In this document: positions 17,617-26,866 of the stretch, piece after piece
Layout: each line of letters opens with the position of its first letter
Position numbering within the stretch: position 1 is the first letter of the stretch
Assembly: GCF_014204795.1 (NCBI RefSeq)
Contig: NZ_JACHMB010000001.1
Coordinates: 9,436,501 to 9,500,500 of the forward strand
Length of the DNA: 64,000 nt
Direction of reading: 5' to 3'
Origin: Nonomuraea jabiensis
GTDB taxonomy: Bacteria > Actinomycetota > Actinomycetes > Streptosporangiales > Streptosporangiaceae
The notes under the pieces: generated by a model
The model's database searches: none
Seen by the model: only the letters and a program-made list of their open reading frames with translations
What the model was told of the DNA's origin: nothing
Position numbers and translations under genes: made by a program

Positions 17617-18524
17617 CCGAGCTGGCCGAGGCCGTCCAGAGCCACGTGACGGGGCATGTGACCATGCCGGTGCTGGGCCGGCTGGACCCGCACGCGAGCC
17701 GGGCCGAGCAGGTCGCGCACATCGCGGAGGCGGCGCGGCAGATCCGCGTCCAGGACCTGAAGCTCATCTATCACGCGGGGGCCGGACACATCGGCGGCGA
17801 CTTCTCCGCGATCGACATCCTGGCCACCCTGTACGGAGCGGTGCTCGACATCAGCCCCGAACGGGTCACCGATCCGGAGCGCGACCGGTTCATCCTGAGC
17901 AAGGGTCACGTCGCGGGCGCGCTCTACACGACGCTGGCCGCGTTCGGCTTCCTGCCGGTCGCCGAGCTGGCGACGTTCCTGCAGCCCCTGTCGGCGCTGA
18001 ACGGCCATCCCAACCGGACGAAGGTGCCGGGCGTGGAGGCCAACACCGGGCCGCTCGGGCACGGGCTGCCGGTGGCGGTCGGGCACGCGCTGTCGGCCAA
18101 GCTGGACGTGTCGCTGCGCCGTACGTACGTGCTGGTCGGCGACGGCGAGCTGCAGGAGGGCAGCAACTGGGAGGCCATGATGGCCGCCTCCCAGCACCAG
18201 CTCGACCGGCTGACCGTGATCGTGGACCGCAACCGCCTCCAGCAGGGCGCCACCGTCAAGGAGACCAACGACCTCGACCCGCTGCCCGACAAGGCCGCCG
18301 CCTTCGGCTTCGCCGTGGTCGAGGTCAACGGGCACGACCACGGCGAGCTGCTGGACGTGCTGTCGTCGGTGCCGTTCCGGCCCGGCAAGCCGACGTTCGT
18401 GATCGCCCACACGCACAAGGGACATCCGATCTCGTTCATGAGCAACAACGTCGCCTGGCATCACAAGGTGCCGAACGAATCCGAGTACCACCAGGCGCTC
18501 ACCGAACTGGAGAAGGAGCGTTGA
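17613..18524 (+). CDS. Transketolase, N-terminal subunit (thiamine diphosphate binding)
   Basis: 303 residues from GTG 17613. It carries the first half of transketolase: YHAGAGHIGGDFSAID, LSKGHVAGALYT, GPLGHGLPVAVGHAL and the ThDP/metal motif GDGELQEGSNWEAMMAASQ followed by VDRNRLQQG. The second half is the next gene, as in actinobacterial and archaeal split transketolases. Housekeeping transketolase is normally one ~680-residue chain, so a dedicated split pair inside a sugar operon suggests a substrate-specific enzyme, for example apulose-4-phosphate transketolase (AptA/AptB type). Stop and next start overlap (TGATG at 18522-18526). Confidence 0.9.
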   Translation: MTELAEAVQSHVTGHVTMPVLGRLDPHASRAEQVAHIAEAARQIRVQDLKLIYHAGAGHIGGDFSAIDILATLYGAVLDISPERVTDPERDRFILSKGHVAGALYTTLAAFGFLPVAELATFLQPLSALNGHPNRTKVPGVEANTGPLGHGLPVAVGHALSAKLDVSLRRTYVLVGDGELQEGSNWEAMMAASQHQLDRLTVIVDRNRLQQGATVKETNDLDPLPDKAAAFGFAVVEVNGHDHGELLDVLSSVPFRPGKPTFVIAHTHKGHPISFMSNNVAWHHKVPNESEYHQALTELEKER

Positions 18525-19480
18525 TGCCGTCCACCTCGGTCGCCGACCGGCCGCGTTTCGACTGCCGGGACGCCTACGTGGCGACCCTGTCCGAGCTGGC
18601 CCACGCCGACCACCGGATCGTGGGCGTGGTCAACGACTCGGTCGGTTCCAGCAAGCTCACCAGCTTCCGCAAGTCCTTCCCCGACCGGCTGATCAACGTC
18701 GGCATCGCCGAGCAGGACATGGTCGGCGTGGCCGCCGGCCTGGCCAACGGCGGGCGGATCCCGTTCGTGTCGGCGGCCTCGTGCTTCCTGACCGCCCGGG
18801 CGCTGGAGCAGATCAAGGCCGACGTGGCCTACTCCAACCACAACGTGAAGCTGTGCGGCATGAGCCCCGGCGTGGCCTACGGCGAGCTCGGCGCGACCCA
18901 CCATTCCATCGAGGACATCGCCTGGCTGCGGGCCATCGACAACCTGACCGTCATCGTGCCGGCCGACCCGATCGAGACCAGCGCCGCGCTGCGCTGGGCC
19001 GCCGAGGTGGAGGGGCCGGTGTTCGTCCGGGTGAGCCGCATGAGCGTGCCCCAGGTCAACGCCGACGACTACACCTTCACCCCCGGCAGGGCCGTGACGC
19101 TGCGCGACGGCGACGACGTGACGCTGATCGCCAACGGCACCGTGCTGTGGCGGGCGCTGGTCGCCGCCGAACAGCTCGAAGCCGAAGGCGTCTCGGCACG
19201 GGTGCTGTCCATGCCGACGGTCAAACCGCTCGACGTGGACGCGGTCGTGGCCGCCGCCCGGGAGACCGCGGGCATCGTCACCGTCGAGGAATCGACCATC
19301 GTCGGCGGCCTCGGAGGCGCCGTCGCCGAGACCGTCGTCCAGCACCATCCGGCCCGGGTCACCATCCTCGGCATCCCCGAGTTCGCCCCCACCGGATCGG
19401 CCGCGTTCCTGCTCGACCGCTACGGCATGTCCCCCGAGGGCATCGCCGCCTCAGCACGAGACCTGCTCCGCCATGACTAG
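18524..19480 (+). CDS. Transketolase, C-terminal subunit (pyrimidine-binding)
   Basis: 318 residues from ATG 18524 with AAGGAG at 18514-18518. It contains the transketolase pyrimidine-binding part (RLINVGIAEQDMVGVAAGLA, the catalytic Glu in GIAEQD), GATHHSIEDIAWLRAI and the C-terminal regulatory domain (VTVEESTIVGGLGGAVAE). With the preceding gene it forms one heterodimeric transketolase that moves a two-carbon ketol unit. It overlaps the kinase gene by 8 bp. Confidence 0.9.
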   Translation: MPSTSVADRPRFDCRDAYVATLSELAHADHRIVGVVNDSVGSSKLTSFRKSFPDRLINVGIAEQDMVGVAAGLANGGRIPFVSAASCFLTARALEQIKADVAYSNHNVKLCGMSPGVAYGELGATHHSIEDIAWLRAIDNLTVIVPADPIETSAALRWAAEVEGPVFVRVSRMSVPQVNADDYTFTPGRAVTLRDGDDVTLIANGTVLWRALVAAEQLEAEGVSARVLSMPTVKPLDVDAVVAAARETAGIVTVEESTIVGGLGGAVAETVVQHHPARVTILGIPEFAPTGSAAFLLDRYGMSPEGIAASARDLLRHD

Positions 19481-20939
19481 CCCGCTCATCCTGGCCATCG
19501 ACCAGGGCACCAGCTCCACCAAAGCCCTTCTCGTGGACGACACCGGCCGGGTCGTCTCCCGCGCGTCCGCGCCGCTCACCGAGACCCAGCCCCGCCCCGG
19601 CTGGGTGGAACAGGACCCCGAAGAGCTGTGGCAGAGCGTGCGGCGGGCGGTCGCCGAGTGCGTCAGCACCGAGCAGGCCGCCCGGGTCGCCGGTGTGGGG
19701 TTCAGCAACCAGCGCGAGTCGCTGGTGCTGTGGGAGCGCCGCACCGGCGAACCCCTCGGGCCGCTGCTGAGCTGGCAGGACCAGCGCACCGCCGGCCACT
19801 GCCACGAGCTGGCCGGCTCCGCCGAGCTGGTGCGTTCGGTGAGCGGCATGCCGCTGGACCCGATGTTCTCCGCGCTCAAGGCCCGCTGGCTGCTCGACGC
19901 GTACGATCCGGACCGGCGCCGGGCCCGGGCGGGTGAGCTGTGCCTGGGCACCGTCGACTCCTGGCTGCTGAGCCGCTTCGGCGGCGAGCACCTCATCGAG
20001 GTCGGCAACGCCTCGCGCACCCAGCTCCTCGGCGTCCAGGCCGGGGCCTGGGATCCGCGGCTGCTGGAGCTGTTCGGGGTGCCGGCCGAGGTGCTGCCGC
20101 GGGTGGTGCCCTCGTGCGGACCGTTCCCCGCCGTCCGCGACCTGGCGCCGCTCCCTGACGGGGTGCCGGTCCTGGCCGTGCTGGGCGACTCGCACGCGGC
20201 GATGTTCGCCCACGCCGGCTGGCGGCCCGGCGTGGTCAAGGCCACGTACGGGACCGGTTCGTCAGTGATGGCCATCGGCGCCGGCGGCTCCTCCGCGGGG
20301 CTGTGCCGCAGCATCGCCTGGGACGTCGGCGGCGGCCCCGTACCGGCCGTGGAGGGCAACATCCGCGCCACCGGCCGCACCATCACCTGGCTGTCGGAGC
20401 TGCTGGACGTGCCCGCCGAGACCCTGCTGGCCGAGGCGGAGGACGCCGACCCCGGCGGGGTGCTCTTCGTGCCCGCGTTCGGCGGGCTCGGCGCCCCCTG
20501 GTGGGACCCGGACGCCACCCCCGTCATCACCGGCCTCACCCTGGGCACCCGGCGCGCCCAGCTCGCCGCCGCCGCCCTGGAGGCCGTCGCCTTCCAGGTC
20601 GAGGACGTCGTGACCGCCATCGAGCAGGCGGTCGGGCAGGTACGCGTTCTCATGGCGGACGGCGGGCTCACCCGCAGCGCCTGGCTGATGCGGACACAGG
20701 CCGACCTCAGCGGGCGCACCGTCGCGCGTTCCGGCGAGCACGACCTGTCCGCGCTGGGCGCGGCCGACGCCGCCGGGCTCGCCGCCAAGCTCTGGACGAC
20801 CGAGCAGCTGGAGCACCGCCCCAGGCCGGTCGAGGAGTTCCGGCCGGCAGCGGACCACGCCTGGCGCCAGGCCCGGAAAGCCTCCTGGCGCCAGGCCGTC
20901 CGCCGGGCCCGGCCTGACGAGGAAAGGAGTATCGCATGA
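19473..20939 (+). CDS. FGGY-family sugar kinase
   Basis: 488 residues, full length. It has the phosphate-binding loop AIDQGTSSTKALLVD, GFSNQRESLVLW, LSWQDQRT, the catalytic-Asp region VLGDSHAAMF, YGTGSSVMA and the C-terminal ADGGLTRSAWLM. It resembles glycerol/xylulose kinase relatives. In this operon it would phosphorylate the ketopentose made by the isomerase so that the split transketolase can act. It overlaps both neighbours (8 bp before; 4 bp with DUF2291 after). Substrate is inferred from neighbours only. Confidence 0.88.
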   Translation: MTSPLILAIDQGTSSTKALLVDDTGRVVSRASAPLTETQPRPGWVEQDPEELWQSVRRAVAECVSTEQAARVAGVGFSNQRESLVLWERRTGEPLGPLLSWQDQRTAGHCHELAGSAELVRSVSGMPLDPMFSALKARWLLDAYDPDRRRARAGELCLGTVDSWLLSRFGGEHLIEVGNASRTQLLGVQAGAWDPRLLELFGVPAEVLPRVVPSCGPFPAVRDLAPLPDGVPVLAVLGDSHAAMFAHAGWRPGVVKATYGTGSSVMAIGAGGSSAGLCRSIAWDVGGGPVPAVEGNIRATGRTITWLSELLDVPAETLLAEAEDADPGGVLFVPAFGGLGAPWWDPDATPVITGLTLGTRRAQLAAAALEAVAFQVEDVVTAIEQAVGQVRVLMADGGLTRSAWLMRTQADLSGRTVARSGEHDLSALGAADAAGLAAKLWTTEQLEHRPRPVEEFRPAADHAWRQARKASWRQAVRRARPDEERSIA

Positions 20940-21583
20940 CCACGACGGAGCCGGCCCGCCGACGGCGGGTCCCGCCCCGCTGGATCGCCGCGGCGGCCGT
21001 GGCCGTGCTGGTCGTGCTCATGGCGGTGGACACCGAATACCGGACCGTCGAGACGGCCGCCGCGGCGGCACCGAAGAAGTTCGACCCGGCCGCCTTCGGC
21101 GCGCAGAACTACCAGGCCAAGGTCGTGCCCGCCATCCAGCAGTCCGCCGTCGACCTGCCCGTCCTGCTCAAGGCGCTGGCCGCCGACAAGGACGCGGCCG
21201 GGCAGAAGTACGGCAAACGCCCGGGCAGCAGCGGCCCGTACACCTTCGCCGTCAAAGGCACGGGCAAGGCCGGCAAGGCGCGCTCGGGCCTGCTGCCGGT
21301 CACCGTCGAGGGCGTGCCGGACGACACCAGGGTGTCGCTGCAGATCGGCCCGGCCATCAACGGCACCGCGCTGCGCGACGCCGCCGGATACATCACCTTC
21401 GGCCAGTTCACCAACCAGGTGGAGTACGCCGACGCGGCCACCGCGCTCAACAACGAGCTGCGCGCCAAGCTGCTCAACGGCCTCGACGCGGCGGCGCTGG
21501 ACGGCAAGGAGATCACCTTCACCGGCGCGTTCACGCTGCTCACCCCGCAGACCGTGACCATCACTCCGGTGGCGATCACATGA
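20936..21583 (+). CDS. DUF2291-family envelope protein
   Basis: 215 residues. After an arginine-rich start there is one membrane segment (WIAAAAVAVLVVLMAVDTEY), then a soluble domain with FDPAAFGAQNYQAKVVPAI, GLLPVTVEGVPDDTRVSLQI and EYADAATALNNELRAKLL. These are DUF2291 landmarks. The family is almost always encoded beside RbsABC-type sugar importers, as here, and is thought to act outside the membrane with the transporter; its molecular role is unknown. It overlaps the kinase and ATPase genes by 4 bp each, so all are tightly coupled. Confidence 0.8.
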   Translation: MTTTEPARRRRVPPRWIAAAAVAVLVVLMAVDTEYRTVETAAAAAPKKFDPAAFGAQNYQAKVVPAIQQSAVDLPVLLKALAADKDAAGQKYGKRPGSSGPYTFAVKGTGKAGKARSGLLPVTVEGVPDDTRVSLQIGPAINGTALRDAAGYITFGQFTNQVEYADAATALNNELRAKLLNGLDAAALDGKEITFTGAFTLLTPQTVTITPVAIT

Positions 21584-23109
21584 GCGGGCCAGTGCTGCGG
21601 GCCTGCGCGGTCACCAAGGTCTACGGCGGCACCCACGCGCTCAAAGGGGTCGACTTCGCCGTGGCCAAGGGCAGGGTGACGGCCCTGTTCGGCGAGAACG
21701 GCGCCGGCAAGTCGACGCTGATGAAGATCCTGGCCGGGATCGAGCAGCCCACCACCGGCCACGTCGAGCTGGACGGCCGCCAGGCGCGGCTGGTCTCCTC
21801 GCGGGACGCGGCCGACCAGGGCATCGCCATCATCCATCAGGAGCTGAGCCTGTGCCCGAACCTCAGCATCACCGACAACCTGTTCCTGGCCCGTGAGCTG
21901 CGCACCACGTACGGCGCGGTGGACCGCAGGGCGCAGCGCGAGCGCACGCTCGCCGTCCTGCGCACCCTGGAGGAGGACCTCGACCCGGACACGCCGGTGG
22001 CCGACCTGCGGCTCGGCCAGCAGCAGATCGTGGAGATCGCGCGGGCCCTGCTCCAGGACACCAGGGTGCTGATCATGGACGAGCCCACCTCCGCGCTCAC
22101 CGCGCCCGAGGTGGAGGTGCTGTTCAAGGTCATCCGCGACCTCACGGCACGCGGGGTCGCCGTGGTCTACATCTCCCACCACCTGGACGAGGCGCTGGAC
22201 ATCGCCGACGACGTCGTGGTGCTGCGCGACGGCACGCTCGTCGCCACCGCCGAGGCCGCCGAGGTGGACCTGCGGTGGATCGTCGAGCAGATGGTCGGCC
22301 GCGACCAGGACACCCTGTTCCCCGACCGCGCGGCGCAGGCCGGGGAGCCGGTGCTCGACCTGCGCGAGCTGGTCGTGACCGACCCCGCCAACCCCGACCG
22401 GCTCGCCGTCAGCGGCGTGACCCTGACCCTGCGCGCCGGGGAGATCGTCGGCGTCTACGGGCTCATGGGGTCCGGGCGCACCGAGCTGCTCGAAGCGCTC
22501 GCCGGGCGCATCACGCCCGCGTCCGGCGAGATCGTCCTCGCGGGCGAGCCGCTGGCGCCGGCGGGCATCCGCGACCGCATCCAGCGCGGCCTGGTGCTCG
22601 TGCCCGAGGACCGGCAGCGCGACGGGCTCGTGCAGACCATGACCGTGGGCGAGAACCTGTCGCTGGCCGGGCTCTACCAGTACGTGCGGCGGCTGTTCGT
22701 CTCCGCGGCGCGCGAGGGCGAGGCCGTGCGGCGGGTCATCGCCGACATCACCGTCAAGACCAGCGGCGCCAAGGCCGCCATCGGCTCGCTCAGCGGCGGC
22801 AACCAGCAGAAGGTCGTCATCGGCAAGGCGCTGCTGACAGGCCCGCGCGTGCTGCTGCTGGACGAGCCGTCGCGCGGCGTGGACGTCGGCGCCAAGGCCG
22901 ACATCTTCCAGCTCATGGCCGAGCAGGCGCGCCGCGGGCTGGCCGTGTTGTTCACCACCTCCGAGGCCGAGGAAGCACTGCACATCCCCGACCGGCTGCT
23001 CGTGCTCGCCCGCGGCGCCGTCGTGGGCGAGTACCGGCGCGGAGAGATCGATCGGGAGGAACTCATGCGCGTATCCGACGGCGCCACGAACGGAGGTGCC
23101 GTCCGATGA
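21580..23109 (+). CDS. Sugar ABC transporter ATPase (RbsA-type, duplicated NBD)
   Basis: 509 residues with two nucleotide-binding domains in one chain, typical of CUT2 sugar importers. NBD1 has GENGAGKSTLMKIL, RLGQQQIVEIARAL and VLIMDEPTSAL. NBD2 has the usual degenerate Walker A GLMGSGRTELLEAL, the signature LSGGNQQKVVIGKAL and LLLDEPSRGVDVG. It drives uptake with the permease and binding protein that follow. Its start overlaps DUF2291 and its stop overlaps the permease (ATGA at 23106-23109). Confidence 0.93.
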   Translation: MSGPVLRACAVTKVYGGTHALKGVDFAVAKGRVTALFGENGAGKSTLMKILAGIEQPTTGHVELDGRQARLVSSRDAADQGIAIIHQELSLCPNLSITDNLFLARELRTTYGAVDRRAQRERTLAVLRTLEEDLDPDTPVADLRLGQQQIVEIARALLQDTRVLIMDEPTSALTAPEVEVLFKVIRDLTARGVAVVYISHHLDEALDIADDVVVLRDGTLVATAEAAEVDLRWIVEQMVGRDQDTLFPDRAAQAGEPVLDLRELVVTDPANPDRLAVSGVTLTLRAGEIVGVYGLMGSGRTELLEALAGRITPASGEIVLAGEPLAPAGIRDRIQRGLVLVPEDRQRDGLVQTMTVGENLSLAGLYQYVRRLFVSAAREGEAVRRVIADITVKTSGAKAAIGSLSGGNQQKVVIGKALLTGPRVLLLDEPSRGVDVGAKADIFQLMAEQARRGLAVLFTTSEAEEALHIPDRLLVLARGAVVGEYRRGEIDREELMRVSDGATNGGAVR

Positions 23110-24203
23110 CCTCCACAGCGTCCAGGCCGGCGGCCGAGACCGCCCGGCCGGACCGGGCCGCCGCCACGGCACGCCGGCTGTCCCTGCTGAACGTGGCCTT
23201 CGAGCTGCGCGCGTTCATCGCGCTCGCCGTGCTCATCGTGGTGTTCAGCGTGCTGTCCGACGCGTTCCTGACCGTGCCGAACCTGATCACCATGACCAAG
23301 CACGTCGCCATCAACGGCGTGATCGCGCTGGGCATGCTGCTGGTGATCCTCAAGGGCGGCATCGACCTGTCGGTCGGCTCGATCGTCGGCCTGTCCGGCG
23401 TGGTCGCCGGTGAGCTGCTGGGCGGCCTGCACGTCGGCGGCGTGATCGCCTACCCGCCGGTGTGGGTGGTGATCGTGCTGTGCGTCGCGGTCGGCATGGC
23501 GGTCGGCGTGATCAACGGGATCCTCGTCACCCGCTTCAACGTGGCGCCGTTCATCGCCACGCTCGGCATGCTGTACGTGGCCCGCGGCGCGGCGATGCTC
23601 ATCTCCAACGGCGCCACCTACCCCAACCTGGGCGGCAACCCGGCGCTCGGCAACACCGGCTTCGAGCTGCTCGGCAGCGGGCGCCCGCTCGGCCTGCCCA
23701 CCTCCATCTGGATCATGATCGCGCTGGCCGTGGTGGTCACGCTGCTGCTGGCCAAGTCCCCGTTCGGCCGCTGGCTGTACGCCACCGGCGGCAACGAGCG
23801 GGCCGCGGACCTGTCCGGCGTGCCGATCAGGCGGGTCAAGACGATCGTGTACGTGATCTCCGGCGCGTGCGCGGCCGTGGCCGGGCTCATCATCGCCTCG
23901 GAGCTCACCTCGGCCGCACCCCAGGCGGGGGAGACGTACGAGCTCAATGCCATCGCGGCGGTGGTCATCGGGGGCGCCGCGCTCAGCGGCGGCCGGGGGA
24001 CCGTGCGCGGCACCCTGGTCGGCGCGTTCGTCATCGGCTTTCTCGCCGACGGCCTGGTGATCCTGGGCGTGTCGACGTTCTGGCAGATCCTCATCAAGGG
24101 CGCGGTCATCATCCTCGCCGTGATGCTCGACCAGGGCCAGCAGCGATTCAAGCGACGGGGAGCCGCCGCGGCGGCGGTCGCGGCAAGCAAGAAGCACGAC
24201 TGA
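23106..24203 (+). CDS. Sugar ABC transporter permease (RbsC-type)
   Basis: 365 residues with about ten hydrophobic segments and the CUT2 signature LGMLLVILKGGIDLSVGSIV, then YATGGNERAADLSGV and AIAAVVIGGAALSGGRGTVR, which contact the ATPase. The C-terminus is lysine-rich and cytoplasmic. It makes up the membrane channel of the importer as a homodimer with the duplicated ATPase. Confidence 0.92.
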   Translation: MTSTASRPAAETARPDRAAATARRLSLLNVAFELRAFIALAVLIVVFSVLSDAFLTVPNLITMTKHVAINGVIALGMLLVILKGGIDLSVGSIVGLSGVVAGELLGGLHVGGVIAYPPVWVVIVLCVAVGMAVGVINGILVTRFNVAPFIATLGMLYVARGAAMLISNGATYPNLGGNPALGNTGFELLGSGRPLGLPTSIWIMIALAVVVTLLLAKSPFGRWLYATGGNERAADLSGVPIRRVKTIVYVISGACAAVAGLIIASELTSAAPQAGETYELNAIAAVVIGGAALSGGRGTVRGTLVGAFVIGFLADGLVILGVSTFWQILIKGAVIILAVMLDQGQQRFKRRGAAAAAVAASKKHD

Positions 24204-24220
24204 ACCACAAGGAGACACCC

Positions 24221-25231
24221 ATGCCCCCTACCCGTGTCATCACCCTGGCCCTGTCCGTCCTGCTCGGCTGTACCACGCTGGCCGCCTGCGGCAGCGGCGG
24301 CAGCGGCGGCAGCAGCGCGGAACAGCCCGCCACCAGCGCGTCCGCGAGCAGCGGCGGCGCGACCGCGGGCGGCCTGATCGCGATCATCACCCCGTCGCAC
24401 GACAACCCGTTCTTCAAGGCCGAGGCCGAGGCGGCCAAGGCCCAGGCCGAGAAGCTCGGCTACCAGACCTCCGTGGCCTCCCACGACGACGACCCGAACA
24501 AGCAGAGCGAGCTGATCGACGCCGCCATCTCCCGCCAGGCCAAGGCGATCATCCTGGACAACGCGGGCGCCGACGCCTCCATCGGCCCGGTCCGCAAGGC
24601 CGCGCAGGGCGGCATCCCGGTCTTCCTGATCGACCGGGAGATCAACGCCACCGGCGTCGCCAAGGCCCAGATCGTCTCCAACAACTCCCAGGGCGCCCAG
24701 CTGGTCGCGCAGTCGTTCGTGGAGGCGATGAAGAGCAAGGGCAACTACGTCGAGCTGGTCGGCAAGGAGTCCGACACCAACGCCAGCGTCCGCTCCAAGG
24801 GCTTCGCCGACGTGATCTCCCAGTACCCGGACATGAAGCCGGTGGCCAAGGAGAGCGCCAACTGGGACCAGCAGGAGGCGTTCACCAAGATGGAGACCAT
24901 CATCCAGAAGAGCCGTGACATCCAGGGCGTCATCGCCGGCAACGACACCATGGCCCTGGGCGCGGTCGCGGCGCTGAAGGCCGCGGGACTGCTGAAGAAG
25001 GTCGTGGTCGTCGGCTTCGACGGCAGCCCGGACGCCATCGCCGCCATCAAGGCGGGGGAGATGCACGCCACCGCGCTGCAGCCCGCCGCGCTCGGCGCGA
25101 CCAGCGCCGTGGACCAGGCCGACCAGTTCATCAAGACCGGCAAGACGGGCAAGGACGAGAAGCAGTCCATCGACTGCGAGCTGGTTACGGCCGACAACGC
25201 CGACGAATTCGGCGTCTTCGCCCGGAAGTAG
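24221..25231 (+). CDS. Sugar-binding lipoprotein (RbsB-type)
   Basis: 336 residues from ATG 24221 (AAGGAG upstream). The lipoprotein signal ends at LAAC with Cys23, followed by a Gly/Ser linker and the type-1 periplasmic binding fold (IAIITPSHDNPFFKAEAEAA, IDAAISRQAKAIILDNAG, VVGFDGSPDAIAAIKAGEM). It belongs to the ribose/galactose cluster of binding proteins, which recognise pentoses and hexoses in pyranose or furanose form. It delivers substrate to the permease encoded just upstream. Confidence 0.92.
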   Translation: MPPTRVITLALSVLLGCTTLAACGSGGSGGSSAEQPATSASASSGGATAGGLIAIITPSHDNPFFKAEAEAAKAQAEKLGYQTSVASHDDDPNKQSELIDAAISRQAKAIILDNAGADASIGPVRKAAQGGIPVFLIDREINATGVAKAQIVSNNSQGAQLVAQSFVEAMKSKGNYVELVGKESDTNASVRSKGFADVISQYPDMKPVAKESANWDQQEAFTKMETIIQKSRDIQGVIAGNDTMALGAVAALKAAGLLKKVVVVGFDGSPDAIAAIKAGEMHATALQPAALGATSAVDQADQFIKTGKTGKDEKQSIDCELVTADNADEFGVFARK

Positions 25232-25273
25232 TCGGACGAGGCCGTAACCAGACAGAGAAGGAGCGGAACAGAA

Positions 25274-26857
25274 ATGAGAAGGACCGTGGCGTTAGTCGGC
25301 CGCGTGTTGAAAAGAGCCGCCATCCCAGCGCTCGTCGTCCTCGTCACCTGCGGCACGGCGCTGCCCGTGGGGGCGGCCGCCGCCCCCGCCGTGGACGACG
25401 TCCGCCATGGGGACGGCGGCGGCAAGCCCCGTGTCATCCTCATGCACGATCCCGAGCTGGACGACCAGAACACCCTGATCCGCTACCTGCTCTACAGCAA
25501 CGAGTTCGACACCGAGGGCCTGCTGTACGCCAGCAGCGGCGTCCACTGGGCGGGCGACGGCAAGGGCACCAAGTGGTTCGTGCCCGGGCGCGAGTACGAC
25601 CGGATCGGGCGCGACATCTGCCCGTGCACGTCCTGGCGGTGGAAGCCCGGCGAACGCTTCATCCACGAGGCCGTCGACCTGTACGCGCAGGCGTACCCGA
25701 ACCTGCGGACACACGCCAAGGGGTACCCGAGCCCCCGGGAGCTGAAGTCCAAGATCCTCGACGGCAACATCGAGTTCGACGGCGACATCTCCAAGGATTC
25801 CCCGGGCTCCGACCTCATCAAGCGCAAACTCCTCGACAACGAGCCCGGCCCTCTGTACCTGCTCACCGGGGCGGGCCAGAGCACGATCGCCCGCGCCCTG
25901 AAATCCATCAAGGACCAGTACGAGCAGACGCCGTACTGGCCGGAGATCTACCGCAAGGTGTCGCAGAAGGCGATCATCCAGTCGTTCGGCGACCAGGACG
26001 ACACCTACGCCAAGTACATCGGACCCAACTGGCCGGACCTCGAGTTCCGCCAGATGGCCACCACCATCTGGGGTTACGGCGCTCGCCGGGCCGTCCTGCC
26101 CGCGGACGCGGAACTCCTGTCGGCCGAGTGGACCAGCGCCAACGTGTCCGGAGTCGGGCCGTTCGGACCGTTCTACCGGGTCTGGGGCGATGGCAAGCAA
26201 ATGGTGCCCGACGACATCTTCGACTTCTTCGGCTTCTCCGGCGTGACCGCCGAACAGCTCAGGGAGAAGGGCTACGTCGTGTGGACCTCCCTCCAGGAGA
26301 AGGGGTCGTGGATCTCCGAAGGAGACACCTCGATCTTCATGAACCTCCTCGACAACGGCCTGCGCGCCGGCACCGACGCAAGCTGGGGCGGCTGGGGCGG
26401 CCGCGCCGGGACCGACGTCGCCCCCGACGGCACCGCCTCCGCCAACTACGCCTCCACCCGCTGGTTCCGCGCCGCCCAGCACGACTTCGCCGCCCGGCTG
26501 AAGTGGACCACCACCCGCAGGTACGACGAGGTCAACCACGAGCCGGACGTCAGCGTCTCCGGGCCACTGGACCGTGACGTCCGCCCCGGCCAGGTGGTGA
26601 CGCTCAACGGGCACGTCACCGACCCCGACCGGAACGCCGTCACCGCCAGGTGGTGGCAGTACACCGACGCCGACACCTATCCGGGCACCGTCGAACTGGC
26701 GCAGAGCCGGCTCACGCGCGGCCTTACCCAGGTGCGGCTCCAGATTCCCCGCGACGCGGCGAACGGCCAGACCATCCACCTCATCCTGCAGGGCGCGGAA
26801 GACGGCACCCAGCCCCTCACCTCGTACCAGCGCGTGGTGCTGACCGTGCGGAGCTGA
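25274..26857 (+). CDS. Secreted DUF1593 nucleoside-hydrolase-like protein
   Basis: 527 residues. A long signal peptide (ALVVLVTCGTALPVGAAAAP) is followed by the Asp site VILMHDPELDDQNTLIRYLL, here with the DPxxDD spacing of classical nucleoside hydrolases, then LLYSNEFDTEGLLYASSG, the DUF1593 landmark. The C-terminal ~100 residues form a beta-rich Sde182-type module (PDVSVSGPLDRDVRPGQVVT). It is the last gene of the operon, 42 bp after the binding protein with its own AAGGAG. Exported, NH-fold and co-transcribed with a pentose-type importer, it is a good candidate for releasing the imported sugar from an external glycoside or nucleoside. No activity is established for the family. Confidence 0.85.
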   Translation: MRRTVALVGRVLKRAAIPALVVLVTCGTALPVGAAAAPAVDDVRHGDGGGKPRVILMHDPELDDQNTLIRYLLYSNEFDTEGLLYASSGVHWAGDGKGTKWFVPGREYDRIGRDICPCTSWRWKPGERFIHEAVDLYAQAYPNLRTHAKGYPSPRELKSKILDGNIEFDGDISKDSPGSDLIKRKLLDNEPGPLYLLTGAGQSTIARALKSIKDQYEQTPYWPEIYRKVSQKAIIQSFGDQDDTYAKYIGPNWPDLEFRQMATTIWGYGARRAVLPADAELLSAEWTSANVSGVGPFGPFYRVWGDGKQMVPDDIFDFFGFSGVTAEQLREKGYVVWTSLQEKGSWISEGDTSIFMNLLDNGLRAGTDASWGGWGGRAGTDVAPDGTASANYASTRWFRAAQHDFAARLKWTTTRRYDEVNHEPDVSVSGPLDRDVRPGQVVTLNGHVTDPDRNAVTARWWQYTDADTYPGTVELAQSRLTRGLTQVRLQIPRDAANGQTIHLILQGAEDGTQPLTSYQRVVLTVRS

Positions 26858-26866
26858 GCATCTCGC

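Noticed and set aside
22674..24218. Long minus-strand open frame opposite the ABC transporter genes
   Set aside because: Asp/His/Arg/Ala-rich antisense shadow of rbsA/rbsC with no recognisable domain.
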